Positions 22,593 to 35,379 of a stretch of 64,000 bases of DNA are shown piece after piece. The stretch is from Ananas comosus (Eukaryota; Streptophyta; Magnoliopsida; Poales; Bromeliaceae): assembly GCF_001540865.1 (NCBI RefSeq), contig NC_033629.1:9518089-9582088 (forward strand), read 5' to 3'. Made by a program: the position numbers and the translations under genes. The notes beneath the pieces are model-generated. The model had not been told where the DNA came from. It saw nothing but the letters and a program-made list of their open reading frames with translations, and did not search any database. Position 1 is the first letter of the stretch. Each line of letters opens with the position of its first letter.

Positions 22593-23287
22593 ACATGATC
22601 TACTAGAAAATCTTACGAAAATGAGGCTAAAATAATAAATTTCTCACTATAAAAATATTTATTTTGTCTCTTTTAAAATTAAAAATCGTAGTACTTAATC
22701 TAGAACCGTTACTTTTCAATCGCTCTTCCATGCATATATTGTAGAGTAGAGTCGACTAATTTACTAAGATACCTATTACTCTCGAAAATTGTGGGAATGT
22801 ATAAGAAATTGTTTTTTTTTCAAATTAATTAGATTACTTTATAAAAGAGATTTCATATCTTTTACTCATTAATTTTGGGTTAACTCCTCCTCCCCTCCAC
22901 ACTGCGGTAGGTGGCTTAGCTTATTTTCACTTTGGCATCATATGATTCAAAGAGTTGTACTAATTAACTGTAAAATAGATTAGCATATATTTACTTTACC
23001 ACACCCTATGGTTCAAAAATTTAAACTTAACCATCTCATGGTTATCAAAATATTTTGTTTTGCTATCCTATTTAATAGTAAATTTTTTTCGGTAAAAACA
23101 ATGATAAAATTATAGAATAATTAAGAACCACTTAATGAGCAACAGAGTACAAAAGTAAACATGATCAGCTAAATCATAGAGGGACAAATTGAAGTTTACC
23201 CACTAATTTTTATTTTTTGTCATTCCTAAAAGCAAAATGAGTACACCAGAAGTTATCCAGTAATTTCATTCAATGCATGAACGAAGN
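22593..23287. other. Spacer with dispersed repeat, family A
   Basis: The stretch 22925-23215 parallels the repeat at 8640-8932 (TAGTAAATTTTTTTCGGT and GGGACAAATTGAAGTTTACC). The rest is unclassified. A single unresolved base stands at 23287. Confidence 0.4.
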
Positions 23288-23870
23288 CTTATTTTATTCT
23301 CAGAAACAATTCAATTTTCATCCAAACAAAAACTTATTCTAGATCCTGTTTATAGTTGAACTTATACTTATTTCTAAAATAAACAGTTTTTTCTTATATC
23401 CGAACTAAACGAAATCTTAAAAAATTAGACAAGAAAAAAGAAACAATATTTATCTTAAGACTATAAAATATAGTCTTATAAGAAAAATGCTAGGTGTACA
23501 TTCCAAAAAGATAGTGTATATCTTACACTCCATCATCGAAGGGCCATTATTGCATTCATATTTTGTTATTTTTTTTATTAAAATACTAAAGTTCTCAAAA
23601 AAAAAATTTTAAATGCAGGATATGGAGTGTAAGATATACACTATCTTTTTGGAATGTACACCTAGCATTTTTCTTATAAGACTATATTTTATAGTCTTAA
23701 GATAAATATTGTTTCTTTTTTCTTGTCTAATTTTTTAAGATTTCGTTTAGTTCGGATATAAGAAAAAACTGTTTATTTTAGAAATAAGTATAAGTTCAGC
23801 CATAAACAGGATCTAGAATAAGTTTTTGTTTGGATGAAAATTGAATTGTTTCTGAGAATAAAATAAGTAG
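23288..23870. repeat. Near-perfect palindrome, ~250-bp arms
   Basis: The left arm (23288-23535) and right arm (about 23614-23870) are reverse complements with about two differences that I can see, around GTTTATAGTTGAACTT versus AAGTTCAGCCATAAAC. The loop is about 78 bp. The left arm begins directly after the N at 23287. The right arm continues into an AT-rich tail that resembles 50690-50890. It may be a young foldback element or a read-folding artefact. Confidence 0.85.
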
Positions 23871-24299
23871 TGTTTAAATAATTAGATTGGAATAACAAAA
23901 ATAAAAGTAATTATAATTTTAAATTAATAATACTTTATCTACTTAATTAATATCAATTATTCATTAAAAATAATTTAATATATTAATAAAATTATTAGTT
24001 ATGAATATTGTATAAGATATTAATTAATTAATTATAAAATATACTATAAATATCAACGTCGGGTCATATCAACGTCGTTATTGTGATACTAATATACAAT
24101 ACATAACTTATTGCCACATATTAGGTCATGCAGAGCATTCAGTTTTTATTTTTATTTTTTTATTATTTTTCTTACGTTTTTTTTTTATTACTTAAGGGGC
24201 TTTTCCTTATATACATCAAACTACCAAACTTTATTTTTTCCGAATTATATTATTTTTTTTTCTGAAGCTGTAATGTTTCGGACTTGCTACAACCCATCG
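23871..24299. other. AT-rich element tail
   Basis: The stretch GATTGGAATAAC...TTAATTAATTAATTATAAAATA parallels 50705-50890, so both are likely the same dispersed element. There is no gene. Confidence 0.4.
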
Positions 24300-27200
24300 G
24301 TGATGAGACCGCCCTAAGACGTGGATGGCGACCAGGATGATGGTGAGGCACGGATTGAAAATTTAAGGTAATTAGTTGAGAGAAATGGGAAAAAGAGAAA
24401 ATAGAAAGAGAGAGAGAGAGAGACAGATCATATTGGGATTAAAGTAGAGATAGAGAAGAGGAGATGGGAGAAGAAAGAAGGAAGAATTAACTGGGGAAGA
24501 AGAAACTTAATTCATTTCATTGTGCGACCTTGGCGGTGAAGTTGGAGTGAGCAGAGTCACTCTGACGAAGGTACTTGGAGCCGACAATGCATTGGTACAA
24601 TACTTCGCTTGTGAGATGTGCAGAGTTGAGTTATAATCGATATTGGCGCTACCCACTAATTCTTATGAGGGAGGTGCCTGTTGGTGTCGACTCGTGGTCG
24701 GGTGAAAGCCAAGTTCATGTTGGTACTCCTAGAGGATTTCCAAGTCATTTTTAGGATGGAGAAATAGTTAAGTCCTCAGTCGTGTGGCAGACGATGAGGC
24801 AATGATTAGGAAGAATCAGCTTGCGGTCCGTGGTTGGGGTTGCCGCGGAATTGGGCATTACGAGTGCCCGAGGAACCTGAGTTGTTCAGGGGTGCTTACG
24901 ACTTAGGGTGGGGGAGTACATAAGGTGGAGATGTATTAATCCTAAATGTGAATCCTCAACGATGGTGCTCCTCGAAAGGATATGGATTGGGCGGTGACAT
25001 CCTTGGCGAAAGAGTTTACTTCGTGTATGCTGAGTTTGAAGTCTGACGGGTAAGGAGTTTTCGTTGGGAGTAGCTTTGACCAAAGTTGCGGGAATATCAA
25101 ATGACTGCTCGATGGACCAGCACTTCTCTCTTAGTGAAGGATGATCGATAGGGAGATCGATGACTCTTCGGAGTGTGCCCATAAAATAAGAGGAGGAGGC
25201 ATCCTTGTGCAAGTGAATGGATCGAGGTTGGAACCTTAACTTGTGGAGTGAGGTGGTAAGGCTAGCTTCGAGCGGTGACAGCGTTGGTGGCTCGGGGTAG
25301 CATACATGTGTCCAATGGATGGATGACATGGGTTTCGCTTGTGGGAATAGTGAAGGTTGTAGCAGAACTGGAACTAGCAGAGCGGAATGTTGGGCATTGA
25401 GAATGCCGGTGGAATCTGAGTGCGCTTGGTAGTGGGTGCGACTCAGAGTGGAGGAGCACATTTGGTCATTAAGGGTTCCCATGTGCAATTACTTGGTGAC
25501 GGAGCTCGTATATGACATGAAGTGGGATATAACACATGTGGTAAAAGAGTTCGCTTCGTGAAGCTCAAGTTAGAACTCTAGGCAGATGAATCCATAGTAG
25601 TAACAGCTAGGCTTTGGGCTAGGTTGTGAAGGGGACCAAAGGATTGCGGCAGAGCTTAGGACTTCTCTTGGTGCGAGAAGGCCGATGTGGAGATCGGTTG
25701 CTCTTTACAATGTGTTCATGAGTTGAATAGATGAGACATCCTTAGTCGGGTTGAGCTTTGTGTGGATTCACCCTGGAACATAGTGCTGGTTGGAGTATGG
25801 GCAGTTCACAATTGCGGGGAGGGTCGAGGTATCGAAGTTCTGCAAGGGCGGTGCGCGCAGGGTAGCGGTATTGCCGTGGCAACCAGACTTGCGGTTCAAA
25901 CTAAGCAGAGAGTGAACTGAGTTCCGTTCAGTGATCATCATGAGGGCGGTTTCCCTAGAGTTGGGAGATGGCAAGTTGCGAGCGAAAAGAGACAAGGCGT
26001 CCGATAGGCTCGAACTTGGCCGAAGACTTTGATTGTGAATCAAAGTTGAATTCTGCAAAAGCCTAATGGAGAGGAGCTTGAGCGACTTGTGGGACAAAGG
26101 TTAAAGGTACTGAGCATCAACAAGTAGTGTAAATGCAAAGCAGTCAGGAGGCATGACAAGAGTCCGTGGTCAGTAAAGCGAAAAGTAGTCGAGGCTGGTT
26201 AGTTCCGATAAAAGACTTGAAGGCTTTAGGAGACCATGGAGAGAACTCGACGTTGTGCGATTGTGGAGGCATTGGTATGGCAAAAGTTGTTTGCGGAGAG
26301 AGCATAAGAATGGCAGTAATACCCACAAGACTTGTACTTATAAGATCCAATAAGATGAGGATTCTTAATACACTGTGTACGGGAGTTCGAGAGAAGGGAC
26401 TTGTCGTGTAGAGATGGGAATGTCGGATCGAGGATCTGCCGTCTGTGCCTATAAGAGGCATGAAGTCCGTTGTTATCAAGGTATATGAGGGCAAAGGCGA
26501 AGACAAGTGGTGGGCTAATTCGCGTGGAGGGCTCCAAGACGAGGAGGGCGTTTGGAGTCTGACCCCTAAGTTCCAAGGGAGATGGACATATGACCTTGAA
26601 TCCCAGAAAAGGAGTTTTAGTCAGAGGACTATTTCCATAAAAAGGAGTCATAAGGTTGGCTACTGGACTCGAGGAACTTCAATTAAGTCAAGGCGGAGTG
26701 GGCGTTGAGGCCAAGTAGCTCCGATAGAGAGAACCAAGTTATGGAGAAGTGTCAGTATAATCTTGCAATCCGGTGGATTATGAGTTGCGAATTCTGGTTC
26801 CGTGAAGGAGTTAGTGTGGTGTGAGTGAGGCACTAAGGCTAAGAAGCTCTAACCTAGGGAAAGACAGAATGTGTGTATGAAGTGTTTGGTCGAGGATGAC
26901 CGATAGGCTTTATAGAAGCATTGTTGAGTGGACGAACTTGATGGCAGGTCAGCGTGGCATCAGATGCCAAGGCCGTGGGTGGCTCTGGTCTGGAAGAGTA
27001 GTACTGCTAGCAACGGAGTTTGAAAAGAGTGGTGGAGCATCGACGAGGATGTCGATGGTTCAAGTCGGGGAGCTTGTCACGGGTCGATCGCTTTGACTCG
27101 ATCGTAACATCCTTGGAGGGCACATTTGGTAGGCACTTGGGTTGACGAAATTATGGAGTTGTGGAGTTGAGACGTTCTGTCAGGTTGAAGTCGCTATCAA

Positions 27201-28750
27201 GTCAACGGAGGCAATTCTCTAACACAATGGCCCATGCCATGGCAAGAAAATAGGTGCCCCATACGGGGGCTTAAAACGTACCTCTCGGTGAGCACCTTTG
27301 TACCCCCGAGGTGCCAAATAGGGGGATGCCTGGTAAGGTATTTAGAAGAGGGGTGGACACTTCGTAATTGGCCTCGACTCCCCCATCGACCCATAGGATA
27401 TGGGTCGTCCCTTAGCTAGTGGAGTGGCCAAGCCTAACATCTCATGAGACCGAGTATTGGACGGTTGAAGGGACACGGGTCTAGGGTAATGTCAAAGACG
27501 CGAGGTCGACGACATTACGGAGCGGGAAATACCGGGAGGCTTTCCTCCTAGGATCGCTTACGCTACCTTATACCAGCTTGGATCTTTGTAGTGGAGCGAA
27601 CGAGCGGATGAGGGATAGTCTTGTGATGGATGGCCCGCCGTAAAGGGCAAGGCTTGCGAAGGCAAGTGTGCCAAGTGGGGATTCGTAGGGCATGGCGCCC
27701 ATAAAGGACTAAAGAGGCTGAACTCAATAGGATCGCTAAAGAAATGCACGTCGAAGGAGAGTTCATAGGACGCGGTGCCTACGAGACTCGAGGGGCGGAA
27801 CCCAATGGGGCAAGCAGTATTGGTATTCGTAAAGTGAACATTGAGAGACTGGACTAATGGCGTTGGAGGCTAGGCGTGGTCGAGCCATGGAGGGGTCAGA
27901 TGGCTAGCAAAGCGGGGTGAGGCCGACTTGTTGGGGTGGAGCCTTATGATGGGGATCAAGGGCGCGGAGCGCCATGGAAAAGTGAGGGTCGATTGGACGG
28001 TTGAGAAGCACGGTGTGGACTTGTTGGCTTCCCTTGCGAGAAGCGATGGGACACGAGAGCCACACGGGTTCGATGCGAAGCACGAAAGTGCGAAGCATGG
28101 GCGTGCGGGGTGTCACGCTTAGTCACTGGCATTGGGAGACAGGCAAGCTTGTGGCGCACACTAGGATAGCTTATCGAATGGATGCTGTTGGACCGAGCGA
28201 GTAGGCCGCATATGCAGTATGGTCATGGGCGTTTCTAGGCGCACGAGACGTAGCAGAAAAGGATTTATATTCATGAGTGCCCTTCATGACATGCGATGTT
28301 GCGAAGCCCGGACCTTGACGCTAAAGGCGTGCAGATTAAATCGCTGGAACGAAACACGTGAGAGGCGAGACGCTTGGCTGTATTCATATGGGACAAGTTG
28401 GGGGAGAGCTTATGATGTCCTTCGGGCTAGCGGTGGAGGCAACAAGGCATTCGGCTATAGAGCACTCTCGAGGAGAGTTCGATTGGCGAAAAGGGATGCA
28501 CTTAGCTTGGTGGCCAACCTCAGTATTGGGGTTGCTCGTTGGGGACTCGAGGAGTCTGACGAAGGGTTCGATTACATGCGAGGGGTCGAGCTATAAGTCT
28601 CGCAGAGGAGCAAGCTTGGCAAAATGCTTGAATTGGAATTCCACTGTGAAGTTTGGGAGACTTGTCCGTGTTAAGGACTTGGGAAGGCTGGCTCGGGTGT
28701 GCGACACTTGGGCACCGCGCGGGGATTTTCAAGGCGAAAATGCTAACCCC
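24300..28750. repeat. G-rich block of diverged ~540-bp repeats
   Basis: The + strand is G-rich. Motif series recur about 540 bp apart: GCGGAATTGGGCATTACGAG at 24846 and GCGGAATGTTGGGCATTGAG at 25381; AAAGAGTTTACTTCGTG at 25010 and AAAGAGTTCGCTTCGTG at 25546; GGAGATCGATGACTC and GGAGATCGGTTGCTC about 540 bp apart. Later echoes include TTAGTTCCGATAAAAGACTTG and GTAGCTCCGATAGAGAG. Open frames exist on both strands, but none shows a domain. It is probably non-coding sequence of a large LTR element; that assignment is an inference. Confidence 0.55.
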
Positions 28751-29322
28751 GTGACAAGTTATACTACTCTCTACATAGACTGCAACATACAAATAATTAA
28801 GTTGCAAGACTCGACTATAAAGTGAAATAAAATGGTAGATGGACTATTTGGGCCTATTTCATTAGAGTTTATGGGCTTCAACTAGTCTCGAGTATAAATC
28901 ACTAGTTGATTAAGAAATGGAGTGGGTCTTCAGCTTCGACTGCCCAATCCATAAGTATCTCTAGATCCTACCTTTTTCCACCCCATAGATCCTCTCCTTC
29001 CTCTCGGGGACCCAACTCACCATGAATGAAGCTAAGATCCTACTTCTTGTTTTTTTATTTCCTCTATCTACTATTAATCTACTTAACTTCTGCTAATCTT
29101 CCTTTTATTCTCAAATTATTACAATTCCCTCCCATTAAATCCATCTTTGTCCTCAAGGATGGGGTATTAAGGAAGTGGGTTTGGAATACCCAATTACTTC
29201 TCCAAGTAGCATCTTCTTCTTCTAGTTTTTTTTTTTTTTTTTTTTTTCTTTTCTAATACTTGAGTTGCTTTGTTTTGTCGCTTCACCATGCTTCGATCGC
29301 CCATCTTCTTCAGGTAGCGGCA
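28751..29322. other. Unclassified repeat flank, split by gypsy
   Basis: T/C-rich DNA with a T run at 29226-29247. The phrase ATTTGGGCCTATTTC occurs here near 28850 and again near 39340, beyond the gypsy element. Sequence before 29328 should join to 38901 once the gypsy element and one CGAAT are removed. No gene is seen. Confidence 0.4.
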
Positions 29323-29327
29323 CGAAT

Positions 29328-31546
29328 TGTGAGATCCCTGGTGTTTGACTGTGGAGGCTTGTCGACAGCTCTGGAGAGTGTCAGGACAAGTCCGAGTCGC
29401 GTTGGCATCAAATAGACGTAAAACGGACTCCGTGCGACGCGAGGACAGCTTATCGCGAAGAATTTTGCAAAACAGCAGCATTCTTTGCTTGCTGTACCGG
29501 TACAACCAGCGTGGCTATACCGGTACAACCATCGCGCAGAGGACTAGCAGCCCTCGGGTTTGCTCTTGTACCGGTACAGGAGCCCGTGTACCGGTACAAG
29601 GGGGTAGGTAGAGGGCTAAATGGGTAATTTTATCCCTCGTTTGTATCACCCCTTTTTCTCCTTCTTTATAGTGTGGTGTAGAGCAGAGAGAGGAAGCTTT
29701 TCTTATTCTCCTCTCTCTCTCTAGCTGGGTTCTTGCGCACGGTGGAGCTCGAGTGGAGTTCGGATTTCATCGTCGACGTCGCGCCGCGGAGTCGTTCGAG
29801 CTCGTGTTTGACGCCGGGGTAGCGCGAGAAGGCCGGGCGAGCGGAGGTTTTCGCCGTTTTTCTGTCGCAGCGGTGCCCGGTGTTGTCGAGGTGAGTAATT
29901 CAGCATTTCCCTGGATTTTGGGTAAGTTTTTACTACTTCAACTCGGTAAATTGTTGTTTGCTGAAATCACGTGACTGCAGCACGTTAGTATTTCAGCTCA
30001 TTCTCGACGTAGGAGCATCGGATCGCGACGAGGCTTGGTTCGTTGGATTCGGGACTTCGGAGAGGAATCCACAAAGCCCTCATTTGCCAGATTTGGTGAA
30101 GGTTAGTTTGGTCGAATCCCATTTCTACTCAGCTGCTGTGAATTTTTGGACTGAATTGAGATCCTTAATTTTTTAGCTTGGCGTTAGCTCGTCCACCGGA
30201 CTTGGGAGGTCCCTAGTTGATCCAGCAGAGGTTGTCCTGTTCGAGGCTTCGTTCGCTGCCTGGATTATCTTTTGAGGTGGTTACATCGGTTTTACTCTCT
30301 AAGTGTTATTAGTCGACATGTATAAATCGTATAATTCTACAATAGTTGTTAGCTCAAATTCATGATATCTTTAGAATGTAAAATCTGAATTTTCCGAGCA
30401 TATTTTATCAAGTAAATAGATTATACATGTTGGACTTGGAAATTGAATTAGGAGAAAACCTGCGATTTGGACTGTCACCAGTTTAACTACTGATTTAGCT
30501 CTAGGGAGCCGTTAGAAAATTGTACTGTCGCCAGTTCTTCGAGACGAGTACTCCAGGTAGTTTAGGAATGTATTTACACTCTGCTGGTTCGCCGAGTGGA
30601 TTTTATACAGGGTGTCGTTCAGGTCGTTTCGGACTGTTGGGTGCCGTCAGAGTTGACGGTGGACCTGTATCGCTTTTTGGCGTCAGATTGTTGCGGAGGG
30701 CACGTTACCTGTTGGTTGTTAGACCAGTTTGAGTCGATTACTTGACTTTGGCTAGGTTGAGGCCTGATTGAGCTCGACAGAGATACGCTGCATACTCGTT
30801 GGGTAGCGCCACGAGTGCCACTCGGAGTCAGGCTTGTGCTTTTGCGGTTGCGCTGGTCGCTCATGGCAGTTGGACTTGCTCTCCACGGACCAGTTAGAGT
30901 GGATAGAGCCGATAGTCACACGGCGGCAGGGACGGGTGTATTTCACAGTCCCGGATGGGTATGCTTACCAGTCCCATTTTGGATTGGGTCAGACTTGACA
31001 TTTCCTACAGTTTGTTAGTGTAGAGCATGATAGTGTAGTGGATGATAGCGGTAGAGGTGTACTTCTGCTTTCCTACTATCTTGCCTCCCTTCTGTAGACT
31101 TAGTGGGTGACGATGTTTGTTTTGGCCGTACCCACTGAGGACTACTTATTTTTACAGTAGCTTCTCACGCTCAGTTGTTACTTATGTTTTGCAGAGCCAC
31201 AGGTGCGGCTACTGCATCTTTCGCCGACCAGGGATCGAGGCGAAGGGCGTTGTGAGCTAGAGGGCCCTACACCGACAGTCAGAGCTTAGAGGCTTTTCGC
31301 CTACTGCAGGTAGTTGTTGTTTTGGAGTTTATGTACATAGTTGTTTAACTCGCCAGTGCGAGTAGCCTTTGTATTTGGATTCTAGCTATGTATATGAAAC
31401 TTCATTATTTAGTTTTTGAGCGGCTCTATGCTACTGTTGTAGTTCATTTTTCTACAGGTTCTTTGACGCTTCGTATACAAGGAAAAATTCTTTTGTATAC
31501 GGCGGATCTGTCGGCTGCCGGGGAACGTGATATCCGGGTCGTGACA
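29328..31546 (+). repeat. Gypsy 5' LTR
   Basis: A 2219-bp LTR with TG...CA ends. It carries four copies of the palindrome TGTACCGGTACA (second copy TATACCGGTACA), at 29493, 29516, 29567 and 29587. A TATA-like CTTTATAG lies near 29664-29671, placing the palindromes upstream of the expected transcription start. Confidence 0.95.
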
Positions 31547-31554
31547 GATTAAGT

Positions 31555-31566
31555 TGGTATCAGAGC
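31555..31566 (+). other. Primer-binding site (initiator tRNA-Met)
   Basis: TGGTATCAGAGC, eight bases after the LTR end, is the standard plant retrotransposon sequence complementary to the 3' end of initiator tRNA-Met. Confidence 0.9.
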
Positions 31567-31843
31567 TTTGCTATAGATCGTTGGGACCTAGGAAACCTAA
31601 GTTTGGCAAACTTAGGAAAGCAAGACCGAGAGACGTGATATTAATGCGAAAGTCAATATTATTTGTTCTAACTCCTCCTAGAGTGGGTGTGAGTGATTGA
31701 AGGAGTACCTGTTTTTGGCCTTGAGAATTATGTTGGCTGCAGACGACATAATTTTGGAGGGAAACAGGGACCGCCTCCAGACTTTCGTTGATTGGGTCGA
31801 GAGTTGTGTGGTGGTATCTGACCCGACTTGTTTCTTTTAAGCT

Positions 31844-33056
31844 ATGTATCGTCGCCGAGGTCTACCGTCGCTGCGGGATCGTGCGGGACCTTCTAGGAGT
31901 CTGAGCAGATGGAGCAGGTACTCGGCAGGGCAGCAGAAGGACAGACCGGAGGCGAGTGCACCTGTTGTGGAGCCGAGTGTGCGGACCTGAGGCTAGCGCA
32001 CCCCTGATCTGAGTGCACAGTTGGTTGCGCTGACTGAAGGTGACGAGGCAGCAGGGGAGTTGTTGCCAGAGGTTGTGTGAGAGATAGCTCAGTCACCGAG
32101 TTCAGCACCGAGATGTACCAGAGCAGACTATACCATTCCCGATACTCCAGTTGACAGCTCCAGTTGCAGCAGTTCCTCCGTGTAAGTAGCAGTCCTAGTA
32201 GCGCCTGTTGCGCCTGCTAGGGCATTACCGTTGACTGAGGCCGGAGCAGACGGTGGACGGAGAGGTTAGCTCGTTTAATCGCCGATTTGAGTCACCGATC
32301 TTCGATGGCAGAGGCACTGAGACCTGGGTTGTTGAGGGATGGTGGTCAGTGCAATGGAGAGGTTATTCCAGAGGATCTGTACGTTCCAGAGGGGAGCAGG
32401 TACCTAGGGAGTACACTGTTTGTCAGGTGATGCACGTGACTGGTGTGAGGAGAGCGAGGCGAGATCAGGACTGGTGGCGGCGCAGTTAGTTGGGATGAGT
32501 TCTGGGAATGCTGTTAGTGGGATGTATTTTCCAACAGCATGAAACAGAAGATTTGAGGAGGATTTGAGAGGATCAGCAGGGCGAGCGGACAGTTCAGGAG
32601 TATGTTCGGGAGTTTACTAGACTCCTGAACTGTGTTCGTTTGTACCAGAGATGAGGCACATAGGGTCTATTTGTTTGAGCAGGGTTTGAGACCGACTGTT
32701 TCAGGTTCGTTAGGGCGCAGAGGTCAGGACTTTGACGCGTCATTGAGCAGGCACTATGGGAGGGAGAGAGGAGAGGTGTCGATGCGGGAGAGGACTCAGG
32801 GGCGCGGACAGAGTCAGGATAGGAAGCGCCTAGCTCCAGACGACGGAGGCCAGTCGAGTAGCAGACGTCCGCCGAGGCCTCCAACGATCGCGTTCTCAGC
32901 GCGTGGTTTCGGGACGTCAGCGATCCAGAGACTCCGTCAGCGAGGACAGCCAGAGAGGACGCCGCAGTGTGTGATCTGCGGAGGACCACACTTGGCCAGA
33001 CAGTGTGAGCAGAGGGAGGCGGTGCTACGGGTTGTGGTCAGCCGGGACACATGAAG
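31844..33056 (+). pseudogene. Gypsy gag remnant
   Basis: It starts near an ATG at 31844 with an Arg-rich beginning. The reading frame shifts several times. The C-terminal part is the best preserved: a basic, Arg/Ser-rich region followed by a zinc knuckle CVICGGPHLARQC (about 32968-33006). A second knuckle with CGQPGH (about 33033-33050) is out of frame with the first. Gag would form the particle and bind RNA; it is not functional here. Confidence 0.8.
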
Positions 33057-33259
33057 CAGCCTGTCCAGAGCAGATCTCAGCCACCATCATCAGCTTCGGT
33101 CCACCAAGCACTCACCAGTCATTCAGAGCAGCACGAGTTACCGCCAGGAGGATAGGTCGTCCGAGTTGCCGCCGACAGGTTGAGCGACGACAGAGGCTCG
33201 AGTGGCAGAGTCTATGCAGTCAGATGGAGGACTCTACAGTAGCCGACGAGTGGTGGCAG

Positions 33260-33580
33260 GTATCACTTTGATATTTCGGCATTCGTACTCGTACTCTTTT
33301 TGATACTGGAGCCTCGCATTCTTTTGTTAGTCGAGTTTGCATTGTTGCATCGTTTAGAGTTAGGGGCAGTCACAGGCACGAGAAGGTGCAGATTCCTGGA
33401 CCATGTTTTACAGGTTGCCAGAGTGTTGTTGGTCGTGTCCGGTACAGTTGGACTCGTGGGTCATGCCCGCAGACCTGTTGTGTTATGGCAGCTGCAGGAC
33501 TTTGACGTCGTGCTCGGTATGGATTGGCTGGGCGGTACTATGCTACGATTCGGCTGTGGAGCGGGACGGTGACGTTCCGC
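33260..33580 (+). pseudogene. Gypsy protease remnant
   Basis: The aspartic protease active-site motif LFDTGASHSF is visible with DTGAS at 33302-33316, and the downstream VVLGMDWL motif lies near 33508-33531. The frame breaks soon after the second motif. The domain order fits the pol polyprotein. Confidence 0.85.
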
Positions 33581-33759
33581 GAGCCAGGCAGGAGGAGTTC
33601 ATTTCAGAGGCTGCAGGAGCACGTTGTTTGCCACCTGGATATCTTCGGCCGAGGGCGGCAGATGCTGAGTAGTGGATGTGTCACTTTTCTAGCGACTGTT
33701 TGTGGAGGTATCTACGTGGCGGACCGGGATTGAGGACATTCAGTACTATGTCGCGAGTT

Positions 33760-34600
33760 TCCGGATGTATTTTCCCCCTGAGTTGACTATGTTGCGCCGG
33801 AGAGGGAGATTGAGTTTTGTGATTGATGTAGTTCCTGGAACTGCCCACCAATCTCAACGTACCTTATTATCGGATGGGCGCCAGTAGAGCTGAGAGAGCT
33901 TAAAGGCAAGCTCAGAATTTGATGGATAAAGGATTTGTAAACCCAGTGTTCGCTTGGGGCGCCAGTGCTATTTGTAAAGAAGAGGATGGTTCCTCAGGTT
34001 ATGTGTGGACTTACGGGAGCTGAATAAAGTGACCATCAAGAATAAGTATCCCTTGCGCGCATTGATGATTTTTTTGATCAGCCTGCAGGGTTTATGTCTT
34101 CTCGAGATTGATCTCCAGGTCAGGTTACCACCAGCTTGAGGGTGAGGCGAGGATGTCCCCAAGACGGCTTTTCTGACTCGGTACGGGCATTATGAGTTCA
34201 CAGTGATGCCTTTTGAATTGACGAATGCCCTGCGCATTCATGGATTTGAATGAAAGAGGTTCAAGCTGTTCTTGGATAGATTTGTGGTAGTTTTCATCGA
34301 TGAATTCTTGATTTACTCCCGGAGTGATGCTCAGCACAAGGAGACTGAGGATTGTGCTACAGCTTTTGCGAGAGAAGAAGTTGTTATGCCAAGTTTGAAG
34401 AAGTGCGAGTTCTGGCTTACGGGAGTGTCGCTTTCTTGGGCCACGTGATTTCTAAGCGGGGCGTAGCAGTGGACCGAAGAAGATTGAAGCGATTCGAGAT
34501 TGGCGGAGAGACCGGGACTGTGACTACGGTAGAGCTTCCTGGGACTAGGATATTACTGTCGGTTTGTGGAAGGTTTTGCGAGCTTTCCACACCCCTCACC
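33760..34600 (+). pseudogene. Gypsy reverse transcriptase remnant
   Basis: An FPPELT stretch and a VVPGTAH stretch (about 33770-33846) mark the N-terminal connection. The catalytic box reads as FIDEFLIYS near 34296-34322, in place of the usual double-aspartate form, so a key residue is changed. Multiple stops and shifts lie between these motifs. It cannot make an active enzyme. Confidence 0.85.
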
Positions 34601-34739
34601 GCTTGACGCGGAAGGGGATTCGTTTTGTCTGGAGCGACGACTGTCAGAGGGCTTTGACGAGTTGAGATGAGGTGACGTCGGCTCCTATACTTGCTCTTCC
34701 AGGGTGATGGGGGATGGGTTTCGTGATCTACAGTGAGCA

Positions 34740-35060
34740 TCGCACAGTGGACTTGGATTGCGTGTGAATGCAGCATGTAGGGTGATTGCTTATGCTTCAC
34801 GAGTTATAAGGATTATGGAGAAGAATTATCCTACGCATGATTTGGAACTTGCGCAGGTGGTTTTTGCTTTGAAGCTCTGGCGGGCATTACCTACTGCGAG
34901 CACTGCGAGGTTTTCAGGCGACCATCAAAGTCTCAAGTATCTGTTTTACACAGAAGGAGCTGAATCTGAGGCCAAGTCCGGTGTGTTAGAATTACTGAAG
35001 GACTATGACATTAGTATTCAGTATCATCTGGCAAGGCGAATGTGGTGGCAGATGCGTTGA
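34740..35060 (+). pseudogene. Gypsy RNase H remnant
   Basis: The stretch AYASRVIRIMEKNYPTHDLE, followed by FALKLW, is the typical plant gypsy RNase H segment (about 34788-34884). The end of the domain, with a DYDISIQYH stretch near 35005, is followed by a frame break. Confidence 0.85.
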
Positions 35061-35379
35061 GCAGAAAGTCAGTGCAGAGCCTGAGTTTGAGGATTACTGG
35101 AGCAGAAGACCCATACTCGAGGAGCTACAGCGGCTGGGACTCGAGATAGTACCCTGGGTCTACGGCGAGGCTGATGTTCTAGTACTACTGCCCACTCTGT
35201 TGGATAGGATCCAGAGAGAAACAGAGGTGAGGATCCGCACTTTTTGAGGGTTATAGAGAGCAGCTAGACAGGGGGCAGACTGAGTGAGGGATTTGCTTTG
35301 GACAGTTCGAGAGTACTACGGTACAGGGACGACTGTGTGAGTGTGTGATCCGGAGGTTCGGAGCGGATATTTGAGAGAG

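Noticed and set aside
24886..26651. Several 100-200 codon frames on the minus strand of the G-rich repeat block
   Set aside because: They lie in diverged repeats, change frame between units and show no conserved motif. Stop-poor composition explains them.
29493..29598. Four spaced palindromes considered as a recombination or origin site
   Set aside because: They are present in both LTRs at the same place upstream of the TATA-like site, so they belong to the LTR. A regulatory role is more plausible.
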